Below, in pieces: positions 1 through 6,652 of a stretch of 8,069 bases of DNA (its first letter is position 1; every line of letters begins with the position of its first letter). The DNA is from Gammaproteobacteria bacterium (lineage in GTDB: Bacteria; Pseudomonadota; Gammaproteobacteria; Thiohalomonadales; Thiohalomonadaceae). Location of the stretch: NCBI GenBank assembly GCA_015232955.1, contig JADFYS010000085.1, forward strand, positions 1 through 8,069. The letters run 5' to 3'. The notes beneath the pieces were generated by a model that saw nothing but the letters and a program-made list of their open reading frames with translations, did no database searches and had not been told where the DNA came from. The translations under genes and the position numbers were made by a program.

Positions 1-85
1 TATCTGGCATGATCATTAGCGTGAAATACATTTCATAATCGAGGGTGACGCCGCACCATTCATGCAAGTTAGGATGATTAGCCAT
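1..85 (-). CDS. Possible start of an unidentified protein, partial (runs off left edge)
   Basis: An ATG at 85-83 opens a frame that stays open for 28 codons to the window edge (begins MANHPNLHEWCGVTLDYE, later MYFTLM). The ATG overlaps the iorB stop in the 8-base junction ATGGCTAA, the same geometry as the iorA/iorB and livG/livF junctions, which is the main support for a real translationally coupled gene. The upstream Shine-Dalgarno match is weak (a GAG about 8 bases before the start). Twenty-eight open codons could occur by chance in about a quarter of random frames. I do not recognise the family. If real, it is co-transcribed with iorAB. The alternative is that this is simply the region 3' of iorB. 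Confidence 0.45.
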   Translation of the reverse strand, partial: MANHPNLHEWCGVTLDYEMYFTLMIMPD

Positions 86-686
86 GCCCACGCTCGAGAC
101 CTGCAGCGAAAGCGGCCTCATTGAGTTCGACCAGTTTGGGTTTGCGTTCACGAAACCGTTCGAGAATAACCTCACGCATCACCTCTGCCGAAAACTCCAG
201 GTAGGGTGAGATTGCGCCCAGCATCACCGTATTCACCAAACGGAAATTTCCAAGTTCACGAGCGATCTTGCCCGCGGCAAAGGCGTGCACGGTAATCCCC
301 CGTTCGCGGATCTGACCGATGGGATCTTCCGGGTAGTCATAGAGCCCAAACGACACCACCGGCGGCGCCTGCGGCTCTGAGTTGACCATCGCAACCCCCT
401 CTGGACGCAACTCTCCACACCAGCGCAGCGCCTCGGCTGGCTCGAATGCGACCAGCAGATCCGCCTCACCCGAGGGGATCGCCGGAGAGAGCACCCGTTT
501 ACCGAACCGTACATGCGAGGTGACCACACCTCCCCGCTGCGCCATCCCAGCGACCTCGGTCTTCTTTACATCGTAACCGGCACGCAAGGCGGTCTGGGCG
601 ATCACCTCTGAAGCGGTCATCACCCCCTGACCACCGATACCGACCACGAGAATATTGGTCACCTGACGGTTGCTTGAGTTAACCAC
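78..686 (-). CDS. iorB: Indolepyruvate ferredoxin oxidoreductase, beta subunit
   Basis: This is the small subunit of the thiamine-diphosphate 2-oxoacid:ferredoxin oxidoreductase that converts arylpyruvates plus CoA to arylacetyl-CoA, CO2 and reduced ferredoxin in the cytoplasm. The 202-residue product has the usual IorB length. It begins with the family's glycine-rich motif GIGGQG at residues 16-21, followed by the region reading AGMAQRGG near 47-54 that is typical of the gamma-type domain of 2-oxoacid oxidoreductases. The start is GTG at 686-684, chosen because a strong GGAGG lies 9 bases upstream and the motif is then close to the N terminus. The start overlaps the iorA stop by 8 bases (GTGGTTAA), implying translational coupling and 1:1 synthesis with IorA. 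The stop is TAA at 80-78. Substrate preference (indolepyruvate, phenylpyruvate or hydroxyphenylpyruvate) cannot be read from the sequence. Confidence 0.95.
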   Translation of the reverse strand: MVNSSNRQVTNILVVGIGGQGVMTASEVIAQTALRAGYDVKKTEVAGMAQRGGVVTSHVRFGKRVLSPAIPSGEADLLVAFEPAEALRWCGELRPEGVAMVNSEPQAPPVVSFGLYDYPEDPIGQIRERGITVHAFAAGKIARELGNFRLVNTVMLGAISPYLEFSAEVMREVILERFRERKPKLVELNEAAFAAGLERGHG

Positions 687-2574
687 GGCTCACCCCCTCC
701 ATCGGTACAATCGCATCGGGCGCACAGGTACCGGGACAGAGATCACAGCCGGTGCACGCCTGGGTATCTATCGTGACAAAGGCGAGCTGCTTCTCCTGAC
801 CGTTGGGTTTCATCACCGTCTCGCGCCGTACCACCGAGATCGCCGGACAGCCGACATCAAGGCAGTTCCCACAGCCGGTACATTTGGCATCGATCACCTC
901 AAGCGGCGGTTTGGGACCATAGTGATCCACCAACACACAGGGCTGATTGGTGATAATCACCGACGGCTCCGGCTGTTTGGTCTCTTCACGCAGCGCCTTA
1001 AACAGCGTCGGCAGTTCGTAGGGGTTGACCTCGACGATTCGTTCAGAGCGCACCCCCAACGCCTCACAGAGCTTACGAAAATCGATCTGCAGCGCCGGTT
1101 CGCCGTGAATGTCGCGACCACTGGCGGGGTTATCCTGGCCTCCGGTCATCCCCACCGCACGGTTATCGAGCAGCAGCACCGTGACATTACCGCGGTTATA
1201 GGTGATATCGAGAAGCCCCTGCATCCCCATATGCATAAAGGTAGAGTCGCCAATCACCGCGATCACCTTCTTATTTTGGTCACTCTCGGTACGCCCCTTA
1301 TCGAGACCCAGCGCCACCCCCATCGACGCCCCCATACAGATGCAGGTGTCGAGGGCATTCCACGGCTCTCCTGTCCCGAGGGTGTAGCAGCCGATATCGC
1401 CAGAGATAGTCTTATTGCGGATATGCGATAGACAGTAGTAGATCCCGAGGTGGGGACAGGCGACACACATGGTCGGCGGACGCGGAAAGAGTTCAGCACT
1501 ACTGCCGATCTTGGGAAGATCTACTCGCTGCTCCTGCATGGCGTTGACTCCAGCTGCGGGGAGATCGGCTTCTGCCTGACCAAAGAGCGGCGCCAGGGCA
1601 CGACGCAGCACCTGTGGTGCCAGCTCCCCCTGTCGCGGTAGTAGCGCTTTACCGATCACCGCAATGCCGGCCGCCTTGATCTCGGTCTCGAGCAGTGGCT
1701 CCACCTCTTCGGTGACCACCAGCTGATCGACCAGCTCCGCAAACTGGCGGATCCGCTCCAGCGGCGGCGGGTAGGTGAGACCCAACTGGAGGATTGGGGC
1801 GTCAGGAAAGCTCTCCATCACATGCAGTACCGTCGGACCGGAGGCGATAAAGCCGACACGACGATCCTCTCCGCCCACCTGACGATTGAGATCACACCCC
1901 TCGCTATAGATGCGCAGCTGCTCCTCGCGCTCAAACATCCACGGGATACGGAACTTGGCGTGCGCCGGGGTCATCACCTTCTGTTTCACATCTTTGACAA
2001 ACCCCCCTTCAATAGCAAACTGCGGATAGCTATCGCGCTGCGGCTGTACCACGCCCTTAACATGGCAGATCCGGGTGGTGAGTCGCAGAATCACCGGTGT
2101 GTTAAAGGTTTCAGAGAGGGTAAAGGCGCTTACCATCATCGAGAAGCTCTCTTGAGCATCACACGGCTCCAGCACCGGCACATGGGCAAAGCGCCCCCAG
2201 AAGCGTGAGTCCTGCTCGTTTTGTGATGAAGAGAGACCGACATCGTCGGCCACCACGATCACCAGCCCCCCCCCAACACCGATCAGGGTCTGCGACATCA
2301 GCGCATCGGAGGCGACATTGAGCCCAACATGTTTCATCGCACAGAAGGCGCGGCTACCAGCAAGCGAGGCGCCAATCGCCACCTCTAGTGATACCTTCTC
2401 GTTCATTGACCACTCGCTATAGATCTCCGGATAGCGCGAGGTGTATTCGAGGATCTCGGTGGAGGGCGTCCCCGGATAGGCGGCGGCGACCCGACACCCC
2501 GCCTCCCAGGCACCACGCGCAATGGCGGCATTCCCCGAGATAAAGAGCGGTTTAAGCGCTGATTTCTGTTCCAT
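679..2574 (-). CDS. iorA: Indolepyruvate ferredoxin oxidoreductase, alpha subunit
   Basis: This is the large catalytic subunit of IorAB, which oxidatively decarboxylates arylpyruvates to arylacetyl-CoA with ferredoxin as acceptor, and is chemically reversible. The 631 residues fit the family. The N-terminal pyrimidine-binding domain has AAYPGTPSTEI at about 31-41 and the NEKVSLEVAIGAS segment with the Glu expected to activate thiamine diphosphate (about 58-70). The C-terminal diphosphate/Mg-binding domain has CVACPHLG (370-377), GDIGCYTLG (392-400), GDS (442-444) and NRAVGMTGGQ (471-480). A fused ferredoxin domain carries two cysteine sets: Cys565/568/571/576 and Cys607/610/613/617; the last reads CAP rather than the classical CP. 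The ATG at 2574 is chosen because a purine-rich site (GAGAGAGGG) precedes it. The frame is open 40 codons further, but that part overlaps paaK and looks non-coding. The gap to paaK is 58 bp. It overlaps iorB by 8 bp. Confidence 0.97.
   Translation of the reverse strand: MEQKSALKPLFISGNAAIARGAWEAGCRVAAAYPGTPSTEILEYTSRYPEIYSEWSMNEKVSLEVAIGASLAGSRAFCAMKHVGLNVASDALMSQTLIGVGGGLVIVVADDVGLSSSQNEQDSRFWGRFAHVPVLEPCDAQESFSMMVSAFTLSETFNTPVILRLTTRICHVKGVVQPQRDSYPQFAIEGGFVKDVKQKVMTPAHAKFRIPWMFEREEQLRIYSEGCDLNRQVGGEDRRVGFIASGPTVLHVMESFPDAPILQLGLTYPPPLERIRQFAELVDQLVVTEEVEPLLETEIKAAGIAVIGKALLPRQGELAPQVLRRALAPLFGQAEADLPAAGVNAMQEQRVDLPKIGSSAELFPRPPTMCVACPHLGIYYCLSHIRNKTISGDIGCYTLGTGEPWNALDTCICMGASMGVALGLDKGRTESDQNKKVIAVIGDSTFMHMGMQGLLDITYNRGNVTVLLLDNRAVGMTGGQDNPASGRDIHGEPALQIDFRKLCEALGVRSERIVEVNPYELPTLFKALREETKQPEPSVIITNQPCVLVDHYGPKPPLEVIDAKCTGCGNCLDVGCPAISVVRRETVMKPNGQEKQLAFVTIDTQACTGCDLCPGTCAPDAIVPMEGVSRG
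693..700 (-). promoter_or_regulatory. Ribosome binding site of iorB
   Basis: On the minus strand this reads GGAGGGGG, with GGAGG 9 bases before the GTG start at 686. It lies inside the last codons of iorA, so ribosomes finishing iorA can re-initiate. It decides the non-ATG start of iorB. Confidence 0.7.
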
Positions 2575-2632
2575 TTCTACCCTCTCTCCTCTTGACCGTA
2601 ACCGCAGTAAATCCAATCCCTTCGTGACCGTC

Positions 2633-3934
2633 TCACGACTGGCGACGGTGATCGATGACCCGAACCGCCTTCCCCTGCGAACGCGGCACCTCATCCACCC
2701 CTTTAACTGTCACTTGACAGGTGACTCCGACCAGATCTTTAATCGCCTTTTGAGCCTTAGCTCCGACTCGATTCATCGCCTCGGCACCGCGTCCACAAAG
2801 ATCGGCCGTCCCCTCGACATTGACCATCATGGTATCCATACTCCCCTCACGAAACACCTCGATCTGATAGAAAGGGCTCAGTTCGGCATCCTCCACCAGC
2901 ACCGCCTCAATTTGCGACGGGAAGACATTCACCCCGCGAATAATCAGCATGTCATCGGTGCGACCGGTGATACGCCGCATCCGCACATGGGTGCGACCAC
3001 AGCGGCACGGGGTTGGGTCGAGCACTGACAGGTCACGGGTTCGGTAGCGGATGATCGGTAACGCCTCTTTGGTCAGCGAGGTGAAGACCAGCTCTCCCTC
3101 CTCACCGTACGGGAGCGGCTCACCGCTCTCGGGATCGACCACCTCGACCAAGAAGTGATCCTCCCAGATGTGGAGTCCATGTTTTGCCTCGATACACTCG
3201 ACCGAAACTCCGGGGCCGATGATCTCAGAGAGGCCGTAGATATCGATCGCCTCAATCCCCAGTCGCGACTCGATCTCCTGACGCATCTCCTCGGTCCATG
3301 GCTCGGCACCAAAGACACCCACCCGCAGTGGCAGCTTACGCACATCCACCGCCTCGCGACTCGCCTCTTCGGCGATATTGAGCGCATAGGAGGGGGTACA
3401 ACCCAGCCCGGTCGGAGCAAAATCTTGCAGCAGCATCAGCTGTTTGCGCGTCTGCCCACCCGACATCGGCGTCACCGTACAACCGAGCCGCTCGGCGCCG
3501 TAGTGAAAGCCGAGTCCGCCGGTGAAGAGGCCGTAACCATAGGCGTTATGAAAACGATCCCCAGCACCCAACCCCGCTGCTGAGAGGGTGCGCGCCATCA
3601 GATCCGACCAGGTATCGATATCACGCCGCGTATAACCCACCACCGTCGGCTTGCCGGTCGTTCCCGAGGAGGCGTGAAGACGAACGATCTGCTCCGTCGG
3701 CACCGCAAATAGCCCAAAAGGGTAGTTATCACGCAGATCACTCTTCAGGGTAAAAGGGAGGTGGACGATATCAGCAAGGCTGCTGAGCTGATGTGGACGA
3801 AAACCGTGCGCATCCATTGCTGCGCGATAGTGCGGAACATTGGCATAACAGCGTTCAACACTGTTTTTTAGACGACGCAGTTGTAGCCGCTCTAACTCTT
3901 CACGCGGCATGGTTTCAGCTTGATGCAAAATCAT
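2633..3934 (-). CDS. paaK: Phenylacetate-CoA ligase (AMP-forming), PaaK family
   Basis: This enzyme activates phenylacetate (or a related aryl acid) with ATP and CoA to phenylacetyl-CoA, AMP and pyrophosphate in the cytoplasm. With the ATG at 3934 the product is 433 residues, the usual PaaK size. Adenylate-forming family motifs are all present: SSGTTGKP at 89-96, IYGLSEIIGPG at 232-242, the YRTRD motif at 297-301, GRTDDMLIIRGVNVFP from 324, and a C-terminal QGKAVRV with the expected lysine at 422. The frame is open to 4051, but that extension runs into the upstream gene and is unlike PaaK; AGAGG lies 6 bases before the chosen ATG. Its position next to iorAB suggests use in aryl-amino-acid or arylacetate metabolism rather than the aerobic paa epoxide pathway, whose ring-oxygenase genes are absent here. 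Exact substrate (phenylacetate, hydroxyphenylacetate or indoleacetate) is not known. Confidence 0.95.
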   Translation of the reverse strand: MILHQAETMPREELERLQLRRLKNSVERCYANVPHYRAAMDAHGFRPHQLSSLADIVHLPFTLKSDLRDNYPFGLFAVPTEQIVRLHASSGTTGKPTVVGYTRRDIDTWSDLMARTLSAAGLGAGDRFHNAYGYGLFTGGLGFHYGAERLGCTVTPMSGGQTRKQLMLLQDFAPTGLGCTPSYALNIAEEASREAVDVRKLPLRVGVFGAEPWTEEMRQEIESRLGIEAIDIYGLSEIIGPGVSVECIEAKHGLHIWEDHFLVEVVDPESGEPLPYGEEGELVFTSLTKEALPIIRYRTRDLSVLDPTPCRCGRTHVRMRRITGRTDDMLIIRGVNVFPSQIEAVLVEDAELSPFYQIEVFREGSMDTMMVNVEGTADLCGRGAEAMNRVGAKAQKAIKDLVGVTCQVTVKGVDEVPRSQGKAVRVIDHRRQS

Positions 3935-4029
3935 AGGGGGCCTCTGTATGAACTCTTGGTTTAATCGCTTATTAAATGGATATAGATATAGTATCGAGAC
4001 GGATGTCGTGGGTCTTCTCTTAACATCAC
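3935..4029 (-). promoter_or_regulatory. AT-rich intergenic region with possible promoter for paaK-iorAB
   Basis: This is the longest non-coding gap in the window and is visibly richer in A and T than its surroundings. On the minus strand a TTTAAT (3976-3971, five of six matches to the sigma-70 -10 box) is preceded after 15 bases by TCGATA (3997-3992, four of six to the -35 box). Spacing is short and the -35 is poor, so the promoter call is tentative. A GATATAGATATAG direct repeat (plus-strand sense) lies in the spacer. No terminator hairpin with a T-run is visible, so read-through from the upstream gene is also likely. Confidence 0.3.
3960..3976. repeat. Perfect inverted repeat, possible operator
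   Basis: TTTAATCGCTTATTAAA has 6-base arms that are exact reverse complements around a 5-base centre, 26 bp upstream of the paaK start. It covers the candidate -10 box, the position expected of a repressor site. It is AT-rich and short, so it could be chance. No regulator gene is in the window to pair it with. Confidence 0.3.
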
Positions 4030-5148
4030 CTAACGGTTGCGCTGCATCCACTCAGACATGGTGTCGTCACGGCGAAAGACATTGCCGGTAAAGTGGGCCA
4101 GTAGTTTGTCGTCACCATTACGCACCTCGACCTGATAGAGTGCGGTACGCTTACCCAGTTTCAACTCAGTCGCCGTTGCGGTGACCCGATCCCCCAACTT
4201 GCCTGCAGCGGGATAGCTGATGTGGGCATCAAGCCCCACCGCAATGGTGTTGTGGCTATTGGAGGCGACGGCAAAGGCGCAGTCGGCGAGGGAAAAAGTC
4301 GCCCCACCATGGAGCATCTCCACCGAGTTGAGCATATCACTCCGTACCACCATTGAGGCACGGCAGTAGCCCTCCCTGACCTCTTCGATCTCAATGCCGA
4401 GGAGGTTGGAAAAGTTATCATGGCGCTCTATCCAGCCGGCAATTCTCTCGGCAAGGCTCCCCTCACGACCCGGGGACGCCCCACGAACCACCACGGTAGT
4501 GGCTGCTGGTGAGTCGATCAGCTGATACCCCTCCTGCTGCAGCTGAGCGGTAAGATCGAGATCGCCATCACTGCGGTAGTGGACAATCGCCTCACGCTGT
4601 CCTCGATTGTCGTGGCGCTGGGGTGAGACCACAGTGGCGATAAAGCCACCCAGGCTATTAATCTTATTCAGGAAGCGTGAGAGCTCCCCTTTTTTATCCT
4701 CGAGCCAGACCGCAACACGACGGGTGTTATTGTGGTTGGCACCGGTGATATCGAGCATAAAATCAAGGATATCCTCAAGGGTGATAATCCCCACCAGGCG
4801 CCCGTCAGCAACCACCGGCAGTGAGCTGATATGGTAGTGACGCATTAGCTTGCCCGCCTGCTCCATCAAGGTGTCTGGACTACAGCTCTGCGGTGTCTTG
4901 ACCATCACCTCTCCCACCGTGATCCGCGATAGCAGATAGTTTGCCTCTCCAACCGACAAGGTGGTTATCGCCGAAGGCTCGGCGGCGCGCACCTCACTCC
5001 GGCTGAGGATTCCGATGAGCGCTCCATGATGATCTACCACCGGCAGCAGTCGTCTATCTCGACTCTGCATCAGCTCTACCGCGACACTCAGCCGACTCTC
5101 TGCCGTGGTGGTATCGACATTACGACTCATGATCTGTTCAACAAACAC
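4030..5148 (-). CDS. AcuB-like CBS-CBS-ACT protein fused to PaaI-type hotdog thioesterase
   Basis: The 372-residue protein joins two known modules. Residues 1-213 look like a full AcuB: CBS domain 1 (about 1-55, opening MFVEQIMSRNV much as Bacillus AcuB does), CBS domain 2 (about 75-135) and an ACT-like domain (about 142-212). Residues 232-360 are a full PaaI hotdog thioesterase with MLNSVEMLHGG (272-282) and FSLADCAFA (285-293); Asp289 aligns with the catalytic Asp61 of E. coli PaaI, and Asn274 and His280-Gly-Gly are also kept. CBS domains commonly bind adenylates and ACT domains amino acids; PaaI enzymes hydrolyse phenylacetyl-CoA-type thioesters. An allosterically controlled arylacetyl-CoA thioesterase is my inference. 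Start is GTG at 5148, supported by the adjacent purine-rich site and the AcuB-like N terminus; an ATG six codons later would cut into CBS1. It follows livF by 15 bp and is probably co-transcribed with the transporter. Confidence 0.9.
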   Translation of the reverse strand: MFVEQIMSRNVDTTTAESRLSVAVELMQSRDRRLLPVVDHHGALIGILSRSEVRAAEPSAITTLSVGEANYLLSRITVGEVMVKTPQSCSPDTLMEQAGKLMRHYHISSLPVVADGRLVGIITLEDILDFMLDITGANHNNTRRVAVWLEDKKGELSRFLNKINSLGGFIATVVSPQRHDNRGQREAIVHYRSDGDLDLTAQLQQEGYQLIDSPAATTVVVRGASPGREGSLAERIAGWIERHDNFSNLLGIEIEEVREGYCRASMVVRSDMLNSVEMLHGGATFSLADCAFAVASNSHNTIAVGLDAHISYPAAGKLGDRVTATATELKLGKRTALYQVEVRNGDDKLLAHFTGNVFRRDDTMSEWMQRNR

Positions 5149-5160
5149 CCTCTCTCCCCC
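5149..5160 (-). promoter_or_regulatory. Ribosome binding site of the AcuB-PaaI fusion gene
   Basis: The minus strand reads GGGGGAGAGAGG directly before the GTG at 5148. The GGAG element sits 5 bases from the start. It fills nearly all of the 15 bp gap after livF, leaving no room for a separate promoter, and it supports the GTG over the internal ATG. Confidence 0.6.
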
Positions 5161-5163
5161 GAC

Positions 5164-5886
5164 TCAATAGCCCAAATAGGCGCGGCGCACCGCGTCATCC
5201 TGCAGTAGCTCATGGGCGCTGGCGGTCGCCACCACCCGTCCAGTCTCCAGCACATAACCGCGATTTGCCACTGTCAACGCCATACGCGCATTCTGCTCTA
5301 CCAGCAGAATCGTGACACCCTCACGGTTCAGGGTGGTGATGACCCGAAAGATCTCCTCCACCAACAGCGGTGACAGCCCCATCGACGGCTCATCAAGCAG
5401 CAGCAGGCGTGGTCGCCCCAATAGTGCGCGCCCGATCGCCAACATCTGCTGCTGTCCTCCCGACAGCGTCCCCGCCGCCTGCCGTCGCCGTTCATACAGG
5501 ATTGGAAAAAGGGTGTAGATCGCAGCGAGCCGCTCCGTCACCCACTGCTCATCCCCCTTCAGGGCATAGCTACCGAGGAGCAGATTATCCTCTACCGTCA
5601 ACGGACGAAACAGTTCACGCCCCTCAGGCACCTGACAGATCCCTCGTTTGACGATCTGATGTGGCGGCAACGCTGTAATCGCCTCTCCGGCAAAGTGGAT
5701 AGTACCGCTTTTGGGAGGGATTAGCGCAGAGAGGGTGCGCAACAGTGTGCTCTTGCCAGCACCGTTGGCACCGACAATGGCGACCAGCTCCCCCTCTTCA
5801 ACCTGCAGTGATACTTTGTGCAGCGCTTCGATTGGCCCATAACTGGTGGTGATATTATCGATATGGAGTAGAGCTGACTCAGACAC
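5164..5886 (-). CDS. livF: Branched-chain amino acid type ABC transporter, ATP-binding protein LivF
   Basis: This is one of the two cytoplasmic ATPases that power a HAAT/LIV-type importer. The 240 residues match LivF length. Walker A is GANGAGKS (39-46), the ABC signature LSGGQQQM (141-148), and Walker B LLLLDEPSMGL (161-171) with catalytic Glu166. The switch position reads VEQN, with Gln198 replacing the usual His, which is normal for LivF. RGICQVPEGRELF (81-93) is also characteristic. The start is GTG at 5886, sharing the 8-base junction GTGTCTGA with the livG stop, so translation is coupled. Stop is TGA at 5166-5164. LIV-type transporters also carry aromatic acids and amino acids, and the downstream genes point that way, but substrate cannot be read from the ATPase. 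Confidence 0.95.
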   Translation of the reverse strand: MSESALLHIDNITTSYGPIEALHKVSLQVEEGELVAIVGANGAGKSTLLRTLSALIPPKSGTIHFAGEAITALPPHQIVKRGICQVPEGRELFRPLTVEDNLLLGSYALKGDEQWVTERLAAIYTLFPILYERRRQAAGTLSGGQQQMLAIGRALLGRPRLLLLDEPSMGLSPLLVEEIFRVITTLNREGVTILLVEQNARMALTVANRGYVLETGRVVATASAHELLQDDAVRRAYLGY

Positions 5887-6652
5887 CCGTGCGCACCTCT
5901 CCGCCGAGATAGGCAGCGATCACCTTCGGGTTCTGCTGAATCTCTTCACAGCTCCCCTCGGCGAGACGACTACCATAGTCGAGCACCAGCAGGCGATCCG
6001 AGACATTCATAATCAGGTCCATGTTATGCTCGACCAGTAGCACCGTTGTGCCACGATCACGGATACGACGAATCAGGTGAATCATCTCTACCGACTCGGT
6101 GTCGTTCAGACCCGCTGCCGGCTCATCCATCATCAGCAGTTGTGGCTCAACCGCTAGTGCACGGGCGATCTCCAGCCGCTTTAACACCCCGTAGGGGAGG
6201 GCATCGGCCGCCTCGTTGCGGTAGGCGGAGAGACCACAAAACTCGAGCGACTCATCGGCCCAGTAGTGCACCTGACGCTCCTCTTTGCGCACCCGCGACA
6301 GGCGCAGCATCGCCTCAACCACTCCGCTTGCGGTACGAAGATGGCATCCCACCAGTACATTCTCATGGACGCTCATGTTGAAGAAGATCTGGAGGTTCTG
6401 AAAGGTACGAGAGATCCCCGCCTTGGCGATCTGATAAGGGGCTAGCGCGGTGATACGCTGCTGCTTGAAATGGATCTCACCACTATCGGCTTGATAGATC
6501 CCAGAGAGCATATTAAACAGCGTAGTCTTCCCCGCACCATTGGGACCAATCACCGCATAGACGACACCACTATCGACACGAAAGCTGAGGTTAGAGATCG
6601 CAGTCACCCCGCCAAACGCCTTGGATAAGCCGCGAACCTCAAGTAGCGCCAC
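5879..6652 (-). CDS. livG: Branched-chain amino acid type ABC transporter, ATP-binding protein LivG
   Basis: This is the second ATPase of the importer, acting as a heterodimer with LivF at the inner membrane. It is 257 residues, the normal LivG size. Walker A is GPNGAGKT (36-43), the Q-loop region is SRTFQNLQIF (81-90), Walker B is LLMMDEPAAGL (172-182) with Glu177, and the switch His is His209 in LLVEHNMDL. The signature reads LPYGVLKRLE (152-161) rather than LSGGQ; LivG proteins usually have a YG-type variant there, so this is not a defect. The C-terminal YLGGE-type ending is also family-typical. Start is GTG at 6652 with GGGGAG just upstream. The gene overlaps the livM end by 14 bp and livF by 8 bp. 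Confidence 0.95.
   Translation of the reverse strand: MALLEVRGLSKAFGGVTAISNLSFRVDSGVVYAVIGPNGAGKTTLFNMLSGIYQADSGEIHFKQQRITALAPYQIAKAGISRTFQNLQIFFNMSVHENVLVGCHLRTASGVVEAMLRLSRVRKEERQVHYWADESLEFCGLSAYRNEAADALPYGVLKRLEIARALAVEPQLLMMDEPAAGLNDTESVEMIHLIRRIRDRGTTVLLVEHNMDLIMNVSDRLLVLDYGSRLAEGSCEEIQQNPKVIAAYLGGEVRTGV

Noticed and set aside
152..161. Degenerate ABC signature in LivG (residues 152-161) as a possible inactive ATPase
   Set aside because: LivG proteins normally carry a YG-type signature, and Walker A, Walker B Glu177 and His209 are intact. The numbers here are residue positions in LivG.
670..1431. 253-codon open frame on the plus strand opposite iorA
   Set aside because: It lies wholly antisense to the C-terminal TPP-binding and ferredoxin domains of iorA (plus the first bases of iorB), its product is low-information (many His, Arg, Thr), and it resembles no family I know. 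It is a composition shadow.
2575..2632. Possible promoter or terminator in the 58 bp between paaK and iorA
   Set aside because: I found no stable hairpin, T-run or convincing -35/-10 pair. It appears to hold only the iorA ribosome binding site.
2575..2694. 40-codon N-terminal extension of iorA
   Set aside because: The extension is Arg-rich, overlaps the paaK end, and precedes a proper ATG with a purine-rich binding site where IorA homology begins.
2522..3028. 168-codon open frame on the plus strand spanning the paaK/iorA junction
   Set aside because: Antisense to the 3' end of paaK and 5' end of iorA, both of which have clear family motifs. No convincing start signal or recognisable domain.
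3155..3583. 142-codon open frame on the plus strand opposite paaK
   Set aside because: Antisense to the conserved core of paaK, with no family resemblance. Treated as a shadow frame.
3935..4051. 39-codon N-terminal extension of paaK
   Set aside because: It crosses the AT-rich gap and the end of the AcuB-PaaI gene, does not resemble PaaK, and would give an oversized protein.
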